Shown: positions 13,955-45,905 of the stretch, piece by piece
Numbering within the stretch: the first letter of the stretch is position 1
Layout: each line of letters opens with the position of its first letter
Source of the DNA: Berghia stephanieae
Lineage: Eukaryota > Mollusca > Gastropoda > Nudibranchia > Aeolidiidae
Assembly: GCA_034508935.3 (NCBI GenBank)
Contig: CM067449.1
Span: forward strand, 40,302,237 to 40,366,236
Reading direction: 5' to 3'
Length of the DNA: 64,000 nucleotides
Position numbers and translations under genes: made by a program
The notes under the pieces: model-generated
The model's input: the letters and a program-made list of their open reading frames with translations, nothing else
Told to the model about the DNA's origin: nothing
Database searches by the model: none

Positions 13955-14259
13955 TGTTGAATTATTTCTGTGTTATTACTATTAGTATATGATCTTATGA
14001 TTTCTAATGGTCTAAGAGAAACAATTGTGTAATAATGTCTCTCTACAATACTTTGTTGGTTATTTCCCTTGAACCAAGGGCATTCACTCTTATGATAAAT
14101 AACCGGGTGTTTACATTTCACTTTTACTTTTACTGTTGATTCCTTCCTACTGAAATTCACTCACGATGTCTCCACATTAATATGTTGTTCTTTGGGTTTG
14201 AATAAAAACCGTAGTTACAAAAATATCCTGTGTCATCCTAAATTATGTCAAACATAACA
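13955..14259 (+). repeat. 3' LTR of Copia element, unit A
   Basis: A 305-bp LTR almost identical to the 5' LTR (about three differences). It is followed directly by ACTAC and a long ACT array. Confidence 0.93.
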
Positions 14260-14795
<536 letters not shown>

Positions 14796-15066
14796 TTGAG
14801 CGGCATATAACAGCCAATCATGAAAAAAAATCCGCTATTTCCAATCAGATGAAAATTTGTCAAAAATGTTTAAACCTGTACGATTATTCTTAAACGATAA
14901 TACAAAAAATCTAAATCAATAAAAATTTGTAATGACTTCTGATCTTAGGGGGAAATAATCCTATAAATAAAGACTGATAAAGAAAGTTGATCAACCAATG
15001 TAAATGTTAAAAAAATCCCTATTGCAGTTATAACAATCAAATCCTTTTCGTTTCATTGTGTTTCAG

Positions 15067-15506
15067 GTCAGATACACGGTGACTTAAATGAGCAGAATAT
15101 CCTTGTTGAGAAAACGTCCTCTGGTATCGAAATATGTGGACTTCTAGATTTTCAAGACTGCTGTATGTCATATTGTATATATTACCTAGGCATTGCAATC
15201 GCTTATATGATGATGGTTATGAAGTCTGACGTGCCAGTCCTAGATGTTGGAGGCCACATGCTGGCAGGATATGAAAAAGTAATTCAACTGAATAGCGCTG
15301 AGAGAAAATGTTTAAAGACACTGGCTGCTTCTAGAATGGTAATGAGCTTAGTCTACGGAGCTTATAACTATTCTCTTGACCCTTCAAATAAATATTTTTT
15401 AGCGACAAGCTATGCAGGATGGAGAAACCTTCATAGCTTCTGGAAGACCGAAGAAAATGTAATGTGGAATAGATGGAATGAAATTATAAAGTCATACATT
15501 GAGTAG
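15067..15506 (+). CDS. HYKK: HYKK-A exon 5 (catalytic)
   Basis: This 440-bp terminal exon holds the Brenner motif HGDLNEQN, then LLDFQD, the VGGHMLAGYE segment typical of HYKK and the C-terminus ending KSYIE. It is fully open. An upstream pyrimidine tract and TTTCAG give a good acceptor. Confidence 0.85.
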
Positions 15507-15908
15507 GCTTCTACTGCGTAACAAAATTTACTGGACTCTCTTTAACTGCCATATATGTATTATGTATAGTATCCTATCATTTCGTTTCAGAGCTAATAGG
15601 TTCTAAACATCTTTAAATGTTCTGCTTAAGTTTTATGCATAGATACGATTTATCAATTATATAATTAATATACAATGTCAATTAAATGATGAATAGAGAA
15701 CTAAATTTCTAATACATATATAAGTGTTATATTCAATTTTGTAGTATCATTTACTCTCTTTACATTCATTTGGCATGTCCGACTTGTATATTACTCTATA
15801 CCCAAGCTAGAAGATGAGGATGATGATGAAATATACCGTTTAGCCTCATGGTCTTTGCTTCCTACCCAGATGTTACCAAATTTGATTCCTTTGCTGCGAT
15901 GTGACATT

Positions 15909-15914
15909 AATAAA
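15909..15914 (+). terminator. Candidate polyadenylation signal, HYKK-A
   Basis: AATAAA about 400 bp after the stop codon, in a stretch conserved with unit B, where the same signal is about 210 bp after the stop. It is the best conserved candidate, but no cleavage data exist. Confidence 0.4.
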
Positions 15915-16160
15915 GTTACCTTCCTCTTGCTCACTTTGTGGTGCTGTTCTGCAGTGTACACATGGGTGGTTCCAGTATTACATTTGGAAGGTCCTAAAGA
16001 AAACCTTCCCCTGGAATGAATAAAAGGGATGTATCTATCAATCGATCTATCTACAGTGCAGCACGACAATCTCAAAAACGTAAATAGCATCTCGAAATCA
16101 CGGAAACTTCAAACACATGTAAATTCCCCAGTTTCAATCCCTCTAGTTTTATTGTTCTAG

Positions 16161-16485
16161 CAACACAAAAATCTCGAATACAATCAGAGGCGAACACGGA
16201 AACCTCGAATACTATCAGAGGCCAACACAAAAATCTCGAATACAATCAGAGGCTAACACAGAAATCTCGAATACTATCAGAGGCCAACACAAAAATCCGA
16301 ATAATATCAGAGGCTAACACGGAAACCTCGAATACTATCAGAGGCCAACACAAAAATCCCGAATAATATCAGAGGCTAACACGGAAACCTCGAATACTAT
16401 CAGAGGCTAACACAAAAATCCCGAATAATATCAGAGGCTAACACGGAAATCTCGAATACTATCAGAGGCTAACACGGAAATCTCT
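16161..16485 (+). repeat. 31-bp minisatellite, unit A
   Basis: About ten copies of a unit containing CTCGAATACTATCAGAGGC and AACACGGAAAT, with CTAAC/CCAAC and GGAAAC/CAAAAAT variants. Unit B has only two to three copies (41852-41932), so the array changed size after duplication or is polymorphic. Confidence 0.88.
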
Positions 16486-16617
16486 AACAAAATGGACCTT
16501 AACTTTTGCATTTGTTGATAAAATTATTTGCCTTGTGTTTGTATTCAATTGAAATTAGAACAGCCATCGCTCTCTATGTGGCCTTAAATGTATTAGTTAA
16601 TGTGCTAAGCACGCAAG

Positions 16618-17357
<740 letters not shown>

Positions 17358-17360
<3 letters not shown>

Positions 17361-18094
17361 GTATATCTTACCCTTTTAATATCCCGTAATCAATGTCAAT
17401 GAATGGACTTTGCCATCAGGTGCCCTCTTATCACTTAGATAAATTATGCAATGAAGTATCTCGCCTATACCGTGTTGTGTTTTTATGTATAGCATAATAA
17501 GATTATTTTGTAATGGTATTCGTGAATCTTGCTTTCATTCTACATACAGGATTATCATTAGTGTGGTTAAGAAATATTAGGACTGTGTCTGTTTCATCCA
17601 CGTAAACACATTGAGTAAAAATAAAATAGCATTCTCTTTGTTTTCATTTAGAAAGAATTATTTTCATGTACAGAGATCATTTTCTTGTCTTTTTTATTAA
17701 ATGATGATCATAAAAAGGATTCACGACAGCAATTTCTACAAACGCTTAGGTTATGTTTTTGATTTTTCAAAATATCAGGCAGTCGAAGTCTTACAATAAG
17801 ACTAAAGCAAGAAAATGCGGAAATGAGATCTTTTGGCAGCCGACTAATACTCTTAAAAGATCAAATAAAATGGGGAGCAGTAATTTGTTGAATATATAAT
17901 CTGATAAAAAAGAAAGAAAAATGGTGATAAGAAAACACTCTGAATTTTTGTTGACCATTGGATGATAAATTCTTCATGATAGAATCATTAACACATTTCT
18001 ATATAATATTATAGATCAAAGTTGACGTCACTCGAATCTTTATTATTGTTGTTTTTTTTGCCATCCATTCTTTATCCGTAATTCTCACTTAACT
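17358..18094. other. Spacer, no gene seen
   Basis: A/T-rich sequence between the duplication units with frequent stops in all frames. No repeat or gene was recognised. Confidence 0.4.
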
Positions 18095-18200
18095 GTACAA
18101 CCAGACTATAAACCGTCAAGGTTACACATAATTTTGCGAGTATGTCCGTTTTATTTCCGGACGGCAATGTTTTGAGTTTCTTAGCCAAGCGCACAGCATC
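18095..18200 (+). repeat. Dispersed repeat (family G), copy 2
   Basis: CCGGACGGCAATGTTTTGAG then TTAGCCAAGCGCA matches the minus strand of 5190-5320. Confidence 0.5.
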
Positions 18201-18910
18201 TCTGGGTTAAAATGATTATAAACCCACCACCACAACTTTATAAGGCTTAAAAGTCTCTTGAAAGGTGTGGATTTCTTCCTGAAAGAAGACTCTGATTTGG
18301 TTTTAGAAGATCGAGATGAGATGAGCTTTATCTGTAAATTTGAAAAGATGATTTAGCTAGAGGAATTGGGGTAAACTAGTGCAAATTAGTGATGAAAGCA
18401 CCAATTTGGCACAAAGTAACTTGAGACCACTATTAATCAATGTTGATATAGAACCACATTGAGAAATTCCTCTAACAGTTTTAAAATAGGGAGATGCAAA
18501 TACGCCTATATGAGCTATATTAAAACAAAGGGGCATAATCCATGAAATATTTGTTGACAATTCGGCGCTTTAAAAACATTATTTTTAGCCCGCGCATTTT
18601 GGCTTAAACAATAATCATTGGTAAAAATATGTGGTATAGGAGCCGTATGGGCTTTATTAGTGGAGCTTATTATGAGGACGGGGGGGGGGGGGGGGGGGGT
18701 TGGGGAGGAGGAGATGGTGCTGGTGTTAGTTTTATTGGTGTTGTGTTGGTCGTCATCATGGTAAAGATGATGGTAGTGGTGATGTTGGTGATAATGATGA
18801 TGATGATGAGGTGATTGTGGTGATAATGGTAGTGATGGTGGTGGTGGTGATGATGATGATAATGAAGAGGTGGTGGTGGTGAAATTGGTAGTGATGGTGA
18901 TGATATTGGT
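18201..18910. other. Spacer with G-run and GGT/GAT-rich low complexity
   Basis: 18201-18675 has no recognised gene. A minus-strand ORF at 18357-18560 looks incidental. At 18679-18698 there is a long G run, and 18700-18910 is GGT/GAT-rich low-complexity sequence that opens meaningless reading frames. Confidence 0.6.
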
Positions 18911-19083
18911 AACTATCAATTTCGAAAATGAAAGACTTTCTTGGTGACGTCTATTAACATTTTAGATGATGAGGGTCTAATAAAAATCATTTTTATTCGA
19001 CAAATGACTGTGGAACATATTTTTCTTGGAGACTTGAGAGAATTCAGCAGCAGCCTTTTCTAGTTTATCGTGATCTCTTCGAA

Positions 19084-19407
19084 TTATTCCGCGCAAGATA
19101 AAGCCAATACCTCGTTGTCAGATTTTTCCACGTGAGTGTGTTCAAGCAAACCATCTGTTGTCTTATTGAAGGCTAAAAATGTTTCCTTTCCCGAAGTATA
19201 GCTGTCGAGGTCTGGTAGTACCGGCTGGAGTATGTCTATGAACCTGGTTGGGTAAAGATATGGCTGGGTGCAACCTCTTTCATAGCATTCTTTGCTATAC
19301 ATCTTGATTAATTCAGACAATTTATGAACTCTTTCTTTGCTCTGTTCTATACTTGAATGTTTTATATATGGCATGGCCCCAGAAAGGAGCGCTTTTGTAA
19401 AACACAA
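19084..19407 (-). CDS. Unrecognised ORF, possible exon
   Basis: A 107-residue open frame of normal composition: MPYIKHSSIEQSKERVHKL, then CYERGCTQPYLYPTRFIDIL, then DSYTSGKETFLAFNKTTDG. It is not low complexity and is not a shadow of another feature. The stretch PYLYPTRFIDIL is faintly like the YVTPxSYLELI segment of dynein heavy chains, too little to assign a function. The end has GAGGTATTGG, which could be a splice donor. It may be one exon of a gene or an element remnant. Confidence 0.35.
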   Translation of the reverse strand: MCFTKALLSGAMPYIKHSSIEQSKERVHKLSELIKMYSKECYERGCTQPYLYPTRFIDILQPVLPDLDSYTSGKETFLAFNKTTDGLLEHTHVEKSDNEVLALSCAE

Positions 19408-19436
19408 CGAAATACAACTTGCAGCAACCTAGCAGA

Positions 19437-20265
19437 AAACATGAATCAACAACTTCAAACAGATGCTATCTTATTAGACTTTAGTAAAGCATTTGATAAA
19501 GTCCATCACCATACTCTGGCTATTAAACTGCGGAGATATGGAATCATGAGTAACACACACGACTGGATAATGGATTTTCACACTAATCGTAAACAACTGA
19601 CAGAGCAATGCCAGAATCAGCTCCAGTACTATAAGTGTGCCCTTAGGTACCGTACTGTGTCCCCACCTGTTCCTTATCTACATCAATGATTTGTCTGAAA
19701 GCTTGACGCCAGGAACTCAACTGATACTATTTGCAGATGACAGCTTTTTGTACAGAGCAATAAGGCAGAAGGAAGACTCAGAGATTCTTCATCGGGACCT
19801 TGATTCCAGAAAATTACCAACAAAAAGAAGATAATACCATCACAATATACAATACACAACAACACACTAGAAGAAGTCACCAAAGAAAAATATGTAACTC
19901 GGAGTAACGATAAACAATCACCTGACCTGGAAAGACCACTTTCCAAACAATTGCAGAAAGACAAACTCTACACTGGGATTCTTGAGAAGAAACCTCTTCG
20001 GCTGCATAGAGAAATGCTATAAAGCTTATGTTAGACCAACACTCGAGTATAGAAGTAGAAGTACGGTATGGGATCCCGATCACACCTCCAAAATTGGGAA
20101 AATAGAATCAATCCAACAACAACAAAAGCTATAAAATTTGTTCTACAAAATACCCAAACAAATCATAGCCATAATATATGACACTCCCTTTGGAACCATT
20201 GAAGGAAAAGAGAGAGAGAAGAATAAACTAAATTTATTTTACAAAGGTCAGAAAAACCAGGTCAG
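19437..20265 (+). mobile_element. LINE reverse transcriptase fragment (Jockey/CR1-like)
   Basis: Broken frames encode RT motif A (AILLDFSKAFDKVHHH), motif B and beyond (PLGTVLCPHLFLIYINDLSE) and motif C (LFADDSFLY). Downstream fragments read TWKDHF, AYVRPTLEY and WDPDHTSKIGKIESIQQQQ, the usual thumb-side order in Jockey/CR1-type LINEs. At least one frameshift separates motifs A and B, and further stops follow. It is 5'-truncated. Confidence 0.8.
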
Positions 20266-20339
20266 GTGTAATTACAGGGCCTACAAACAACAAGAAACTT
20301 GGCTGCAGCCTCTTATGGTTTTCACACTACTATGTTATG

Positions 20340-20605
20340 ACGATCGACTCAATCAGCAAAGCCCGGTCCGCACTCGTGCACCGTGGCGAACCTGCCCGGT
20401 AGCATCGTCACAACACACCGTTCGACTATATGCTCTGCCGTCTCAAGTTCTAGTCCACAGCGGGTACATGCTGGACAGGTAGAAAGACCCCACCAATGAA
20501 GCGCACTTGCCGTTAGGCAGCTCCTCGACCGAAGCCGATTCGCAGCAGCTACCCAGTGTCTCCTCTTACTGGTATCAAAGCATGGCAACTTCTCACCAAG
20601 CTTAA
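20340..20605 (-). mobile_element. LINE C-terminal fragment (minus strand)
   Basis: The minus frame reads RRHWVAAANRLRSRSCL, then CPACTRCGLELETAEHIVERC. The CxxC...H...C knuckle after the RT is typical of the C-terminus of many non-LTR retrotransposons. It has opposite orientation to the neighbouring LINE and is probably a separate insertion. Confidence 0.65.
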
Positions 20606-21505
20606 AGGAAACTTGGTAATTTTATGTTGCCACAATCCAGAGTGGATTACCATCTTCACTCGTTTCTGCCCTCAACTATAAGACTGGAACAATTTGGATA
20701 ACTCCCAGTAAAACAATTGGGAATGCTGCTGCTGAGTCTTCCACGAGGAAGTTTCAGCTTGAAGAGGAACATGATTATGAAGAAGTAGAAGAAGAAACAA
20801 TTTCATCAAAAAATTTTTTTTTAAAAATAGAATTGATGACTGTAGATTGACCGCTCTATTTGTCTTGGTAATATTCAGCAGTTCTTTTCGTATTCATAAA
20901 ACGGACATGACAAATCTTATGATAATGAGTTTCCTGCGCAATCAAATCATCATTTGAGAACATGGAGAGAATCTGGATATCGTTTATAATTTCTACAGCC
21001 ATGCGGATATTTTCGTTCATCTCTTTTGTAATTATCGAATGGAGGGAAGCTTAATCGTATTGTTGCAAAACATGCAATTTGTCCTATTTCTTGTGATAAC
21101 GTCAACGGAGGGAAAATCATACTACTCTGCCTTCTTGGACGGACATTCTAATTTTTATTTTTGTATCTCTTGACAAATGAAACATTTTGACCAATCCACC
21201 TCAATACTGCGCATTGCCAGTATATAATTGTTAGTAGTTAGTACAAGATTTAGTACATCGTCAACGCCATAATTTAATGAGTTAGGTGACTGGATCACGG
21301 TATTGTTGGTGATGAGGATGATGCGATGTTCAGGACGGTGATGTTGACGATGATGATACGGGCATTTTCAACCTGAAATTTAATTCGAACCATACTATTA
21401 CGCAAACCACAATAATAGCATAAGTGTATTGAATTAGTGTGAGATATAATAATTGATGCTGAAGCGAGGTGCTCGGTATGCTGCTAATGATGATGCTGAT
21501 GATGA
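20606..21505. other. Spacer, no gene seen
   Basis: A/T-rich sequence with short GAAGAAGAAG and GATGATGA patches; nothing else recognised. Confidence 0.4.
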
Positions 21506-21510
21506 GGTTT

Positions 21511-22565
<1,055 letters not shown>

Positions 22566-23064
22566 TGAGGTGGGTAAAAGGCGACAAAGTTCAAGTAGAC
22601 ACCGTTTATGGCCTCGTCGACCCGAAAACAGACGACTCGACTAGCAACCTTCACATTAGCGGAAGGCTTTTTTTAATCAAATAATTCTAATTTAATAAGA
22701 CGTGAAGGAAATACAAAAGATATTCTTTGATTGCTATCGGAATATACAAAAGTTAAGAGAAAAATAATCATAATTTTTTTTCTTCTTCGTATTCATATTC
22801 GACCTACAACTTTGATTTCTTTGATTTCACAATCTCATGTTTCGGGTTCCAATGCGGTAAAAATTTGAATTAACCAAAATGGTACATTTTTGGATTTTAA
22901 AAAATAGTATTGAAAATTATGTTAGTCACCTGGTAAATGCATAAATTCGATAAGTTGTATGTTATGAATAAATTATAAGTTTTACTTCCGATTTCGATTT
23001 AAGCATCAAGGCACATGTGTATTCGGTATCGAGTACACATGTGCCTTGGGTAATTTAACTAAAC
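22566..23064. other. Junction sequence before unit B
   Basis: Unique-looking sequence up to the start of the visible homology. It contains a perfect hairpin at 23007-23048. No gene was seen. Confidence 0.4.
23007..23048. repeat. Perfect 15-bp hairpin beside unit B start
   Basis: CAAGGCACATGTGTA and its exact reverse complement TACACATGTGCCTTG flank a 12-base loop. It ends 16 bases before the visible start of unit B homology. Confidence 0.9.
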
Positions 23065-23415
23065 GCAATGCATCAGTGTACATACACACGTACACACTCC
23101 ACACTCACCTAGGCTCACACAATGCGCAATGGGATCGATTTATATTCAGGTTTTAGTCCAGCCGAGTCATCAATCACGTGATTTCTTGCTGTCCATCTAT
23201 TGGATATGTCATGTAAACACGCTACTTTGTTCATGAAAGTTGTGTTAACATACCTTTGAGTGTCAAACTGAACAAAATGACCAATCGTGATGTTAGATAT
23301 TTGAAAAGCTATGAAGACTTTTCACTATATGGGTCACTTTGGGCACATTTTGCAATGTGATCAATGACCGCGAGCACATGGAAAGTTAATATTCACCATC
23401 CTCATTAACTTTTGC

Positions 23416-23424
23416 ATATATACC
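23416..23424 (+). promoter_or_regulatory. Possible TATA box upstream of HYKK-B
   Basis: ATATATACC at the same place as in unit A, about 200 bp before the ATG. Conservation reflects the duplication, so it adds no independent support. Confidence 0.22.
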
Positions 23425-23621
23425 TCATCAATCAAGTAGAAACAAACATCATTTCACAGCAGAGAAGCAAACATGAATATATAAAAACATAAAAATAATC
23501 ATCAAGATGATGACGGTGGTGATGATGATCATGACTACTATATATTTGTTGTTTTAAACAAAAGAAATGCAATCTTGAAGTTAAAGGGTTTTTTTGTTCA
23601 TTTTGATGCTCCAGGTCAGTG

Positions 23622-41392
<17,771 letters not shown>

Positions 41393-41600
41393 GCTCCTAT
41401 TGTGTAACAAACTGTTAAAGACCGCCTTTAACTTCCATATATATGTATTATGTGTATTTAATGAGCAATGTTTATATGCACCTAACTTTGTACACAAGCT
41501 AGAAGATGATGATGGAATATACCGTATAGCCTTATGGCTATGGTCTTTGCTTCGTACCTAGATGTTACCAAATTTGATTTCTTTGCCGCGCTGTGACCTT

Positions 41601-41606
41601 AATAAA
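41601..41606 (+). terminator. Candidate polyadenylation signal, HYKK-B
   Basis: AATAAA about 210 bp after the stop codon, conserved with unit A. Confidence 0.42.
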
Positions 41607-41851
41607 GTTACCTTGCTCTTGCTCACTTTGTGGTGCTGTTCTGCAGTGTACACATGGGTGGTTCCAGTATTACATTTGGAAGGTCCTAAAGAAAACCTTC
41701 CCCTGGAATGAATAAAAGGGATGTATCTATCAATCAATCTATCTACAGTGCAGCACGAAAATCTCAAACACGTAAATAGCATCTCGAAATCACGGAAATC
41801 TCCAACATATGTAAATTCCCCAGTTTTAATCCCTCTATTTTCATTGTACTG

Positions 41852-41932
41852 GCAACACGAAAATCTGGAATACTATCAGAGGCTAACACAGAAATCGCGA
41901 ATACTATCGGAGGCTAACACGAAAATCTCGAA
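41852..41932 (+). repeat. 31-bp minisatellite, unit B
   Basis: Two to three copies of the same unit as at 16161-16485. Confidence 0.8.
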
Positions 41933-41939
41933 CAAAATG

Positions 41940-42465
41940 GACCTTAACTTTTTGCATTTGTTGATAAAATTCTTTGCCTTGTGTTTGTATCGAATTGAAA
42001 AAGAAATGCCATCGCTCTCTATGTGGCAAGCAGGTGTGTTTGTTTTAAGTGGTGTGTGGATGATGACTAACGTTCAACGAACGGAAGGCAAAGACAAGAC
42101 AGGGAGACACTAGAGACAACAGAAAAATTATCCCTAAATTATGGGCAAACAAAGAAAACAAGGAGAGATATGCCATCAAATCTTACATGACTTTGATTGA
42201 AGCGAACAGACAGTTAATCTAAAGAAGATGAATAATTTTACATCGCAACAAAGATATGCAAAACCATTTGCCCATCCACTAATACATTGTTTTTAAAAAA
42301 ACAACCTATTGAATGTGAAAAGGATGGCAAAATCCCTAGCTGGATCAATGACAACACTGTCATATCATACATAGTGCCAGGGCATTCCTGGTGCAAAACC
42401 TAGTTATTAGTTAATATCGAAATTCCACCAATGGAGATATGGGTCCAGGAGAAGGCAGGCCTTTT
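41940..42465. other. End of unit B and unassigned sequence
   Basis: Homology to unit A fades near 42020. The rest shows no gene or recognised repeat. Confidence 0.4.
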
Positions 42466-42469
42466 CTGG

Positions 42470-43690
42470 ACGCCAGCTTGGTTCGGTTTAAAGAAGAGAC
42501 AGTAAGTGACCATCCTGCCCACTATGGGAGGTCAAGAAGCCCACTCAGATATCAATAAATCGTTTGTTTTGTTCTTAACGGTTTTACGGCACTTGCAACA
42601 CGTTAAGGTCATATCGGTGCACGTAAAAAGAAAGAAAATGGGATAATAAAAAGTTCTAGAATTAGAATTAAAGCACACAAGAAAAGGTAAGACAAAGGGG
42701 AATAGGTTCAAATAGGAAACCTGTAGATTTCAAGAGCACACTATCAAAGAACTTAGTTTGAGATCACCTCAAAGTCTCACCCAGACACCAGCACAAGATC
42801 CCACTAAGAGGAACACACTCGAATGGCTACAAATCATATGTTAAAAATAAAAAATAACAATACATAACAGAGAGATAATTTACAAGGAAAAAATATCATC
42901 TCGCAAAACTATAACTATACATTTGACTGTTTCCCTCCCAGCCAAGGACTCCGGCCAGAGTCAGGACAAAACCAATTAATCTCATTCCAAGACAAAGACA
43001 GAAAGCAATTGAAAAACAGATACAGGGAGATAGAAGACACAGCTAGTACTTCCCTGCCCACTATGGTAGGTCGGAACCCCACCATGGACGCCAGGTTGGT
43101 TCGGTTTAAAGAAGAGACAGTAAGTGACCATCCTGCCCACTATGGGAGGTCAAGAAGCCCACTCAGATATCAATAAATCGTTTGTTTTATTCTTAACGGT
43201 TTTACGGCACTTGCAACACATTAAGGTCATATCGGTGCAAGTAAAAAGAAATAAATTGGGATAATAAAAAGTGCTAGAATTAAAATTAAAGCATACAAGA
43301 AAAGGTAAGACAAAGGGGAATTGGTTCAAATAGGAAATAGATGGATTCCAAGAGGACGCTATCAGTGTACTTAGTTTGAGATCACCTAAAAGTCTCAACC
43401 AGACACAGGTCCCCACTAAGAGGATTTCACTGCAATGTTTACAAATCATATATAATATGTAAACAAAACAATACAGTGCATAACAGAGAGATGATTTACA
43501 GGGAAAAAATATCCTCTCCCAAAACTCTAACTAAACATTTGACTCTTTCCCTCCCAGCCAAGAGCCAGGACAAAACCAAGTAATCTCATTCCAAGACAAC
43601 GACAGAAAGCGTGTTGGAAAACAGATAGAGGGAGATAAAAGACACAGTAAGTGCCTCCCTGCCCACTATGGGAGGTAATGGAACCCCACC
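42470..43690 (+). repeat. Family T repeat, 618-bp tandem pair
   Basis: GGACGCCAG and the following 600 bp recur with an offset of 618 bp (42470 and 43088). Each unit has a linker (GTTCGGTTTAAAGAAGAG, then CCTGCCCACTATGGGAGG) and the family T body starting GGTTTTACGGCACTTG. The second unit differs by small indels. No coding capacity. Confidence 0.88.
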
Positions 43691-43694
43691 AAGA

Positions 43695-44490
43695 TCCAGA
43701 TATATAATATGTAAACAAAAGATAATACAGTGCATAACAGAGAGATGATTTACAATGAGATAGGAGTTGGCGAATTGCAGTTATTGTGTGTACTATTGAC
43801 GTTTCTCTGAGAACTTTTGTGGATCCACGACGGACAACAACGCAACAAAAGGCTGGTGAGAGGCTTGTGAGTGACCGATCAACATGTTGATCCACTTAGA
43901 CCAATTATGTTACGTATAGATAGAGTGAGGAATGTGCTTCTCGTGACTTATTAGGTATCTATGCCGAATGAGAAGTGAGATGGTGAAGAGCTCTCTGTGA
44001 AGCCTAAGGCTAGGATTGTGAATTACTTGAGTTTTGAAGCTCACTTTGTCGCTGTCAATGGTGCAGTTGGAATGGGTGGAAAGCAGAGGAAAGGAAGAAG
44101 GTAGAATTAACTGTTGCATTGTTCCGCCATGTGTCCTGAAGTAAGTGGAAGAGAGTGAGGTGAGATGATTTGGGTGAAAGGGGAGGGGAGATTTATTTAC
44201 TAAGGAAGGTAACTCGAAATGTGTTCTTTGTGGTTTTATTTATTTCCCCAGCATTGCTTCCATTCAAATTCCATATATGCTTGGATATAACGGGACTCTG
44301 CTACAACAGGGATTTTTTGCTAGTCCCCGCTGTATCCAAGTTCGACTATAATCTCATCCCAAGACAAAGACAGAAAGCAAGTTGAAAAACAGACATAGGG
44401 GTGTAGAAGAGACAGTAAGTGACCATCCTGCCCACTATGGGTATGGAGGTCACGAACCCAAACCAGGTATCAATAAATGAATAATCTTGG
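43695..44490 (+). repeat. Family T fragments with unassigned sequence
   Basis: Partial copies at about 43700-43765 (CAGTGCATAACAGAGAG) and 44345-44475 (CCTGCCCACTATGGG) flank about 580 bp without a recognised feature. Confidence 0.6.
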
Positions 44491-44794
44491 AAGTATTGAA
44501 TTAGATAATTTAACTGTTTATTTTCAGTCATAACCAATATAACATATAATAACAAGGAAGAAAAAATGTGTTTTTATAAAATCTCTTTCACACCATAAGA
44601 CACAAAGGTTTGCATGAACAAGTTTGATAATGATAACATTGAGATCAGTTGTTTGATGCTATCACAATGGGCTTAGACTATTTAACCCTTTAACGGCAGT
44701 ATTCCGTTATATTGTAAACCCGGTATCTTATCTCACCAGTTTCATCAAGACAGAAGTAAAAGAAATGCATTTCCTGCTTCAAAAAACGCCATTT

Positions 44795-45235
44795 TCCTCC
44801 AGCTTCAAAAGAAGCCTAAGTCATATATAACCCCAACTTCAAGAAAAGCATATGTCGTATAACTCCGGCTTTAACAAAAATCTTAAGTCATATCTCCAGA
44901 TTTAACAAAAGCCTAAGTTGTATAACTCCAGCTTTAACAAAAGCCTAAGTCATATAACTCCAACTTTAACAAAAGCCTAAGTTGTATAACTCCAGCTTTA
45001 ACTTTAACAAAAGCCTAAGTCATATATAACTCCAGCTTTAACAAAATCCCAAGTTGTATAACTCCAGCTTTAACAAAAGCCTAAGTCATATAACTCCAGC
45101 TTTAACAAAAGCCTAAGTTGTATAATTCCAGCTTTAACAAAAGCCTAAGTCATATAACTCCAATACCAAGCTCTAACAAAAGCTTAAATCATATAACTCC
45201 TTTAACAAAAGCCTAGGTATTTATAACTCCAGCTT
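44795..45235 (+). repeat. 32-bp minisatellite with two-unit alternation
   Basis: About 13 units of AACAAAAGCCTAAGT followed by CATATAACTCC or TGTATAACTCC and AGCTTT. The CATAT and TGTAT variants alternate for most of the array, giving a 64-bp higher-order repeat. It is not CRISPR: there are no unique spacers and the genome is animal. Confidence 0.9.
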
Positions 45236-45797
45236 CATTAGATGATGACTCACAAACCTTTTTCAAAGTCTGAATTGCATTCCTACCTCTATTTCTTGGG
45301 AGAAAATGTGGTAAACAAGATATAAAAGAAAATATGATGAAATTCAGGATAACTGTTAAGGGTGTTTTAAAAATAAAAAAAAGATTTCTGACCGTGTTTA
45401 GCAAGAGATAAAAGTATGTTCAGTAGGTAAAAAAACAAATTCAAAATAATATAATTCGTCAGCTGGTACAGGTATGTTCAATTATAATCTGCTTAGGTAT
45501 AATATTATTGTGACCAACAATTCACTGAAAACAGAGGTGAAAAAAGATACTTTTACATATAGAGCATTAACATAATCCTTAAATAGGAACCAATAGCGTG
45601 ACATGAAAATGCTGGTTCCAATCTCATTGGAAGTGTGAAACCAGTTCCCCAGAGGACGGGATACATATTATAATAATATTATAATATAATATACAATGGG
45701 ACTTAGCAGGCTTTGAAAGTCGACTCATCAAAGGTTTCTATCTAATGTGGATTTGGAGTATTTTGAGTATCTTCAAGAAGTCCCAGGTTTGAGAACT
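45236..45797. other. Unassigned sequence
   Basis: No gene seen. 45470-45515 (TATAATCTGCTTAGGTATAA) also occurs at 50310-50335 beside a family F repeat. Confidence 0.4.
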
Positions 45798-45905
45798 TTT
45801 GCCAAGATAAGGGTTATTTAAATCGATCGATATTTGAAGGACGAGTTTTCTCCCCAACTTTGTAACATTCCAAGTTTTTCCAGAGTATAGCAGTTAACTG
45901 GTACA
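45798..45905 (+). repeat. Dispersed repeat (family H), copy 1
   Basis: ATTTAAATCGATCGATA then GAAGGACGAGTTTTCT then GCAGTTAACTGG matches 61325-61430. Confidence 0.55.

Noticed and set aside
16161-16485. Minisatellites considered as CRISPR arrays (also 44795-45235)
   Set aside because: Units are contiguous without unique spacers, there are no cas genes, and the genome is animal.
18357-18560. Minus-strand ORF of 67 codons
   Set aside because: A/T-rich, short, no motif and no support from neighbours.
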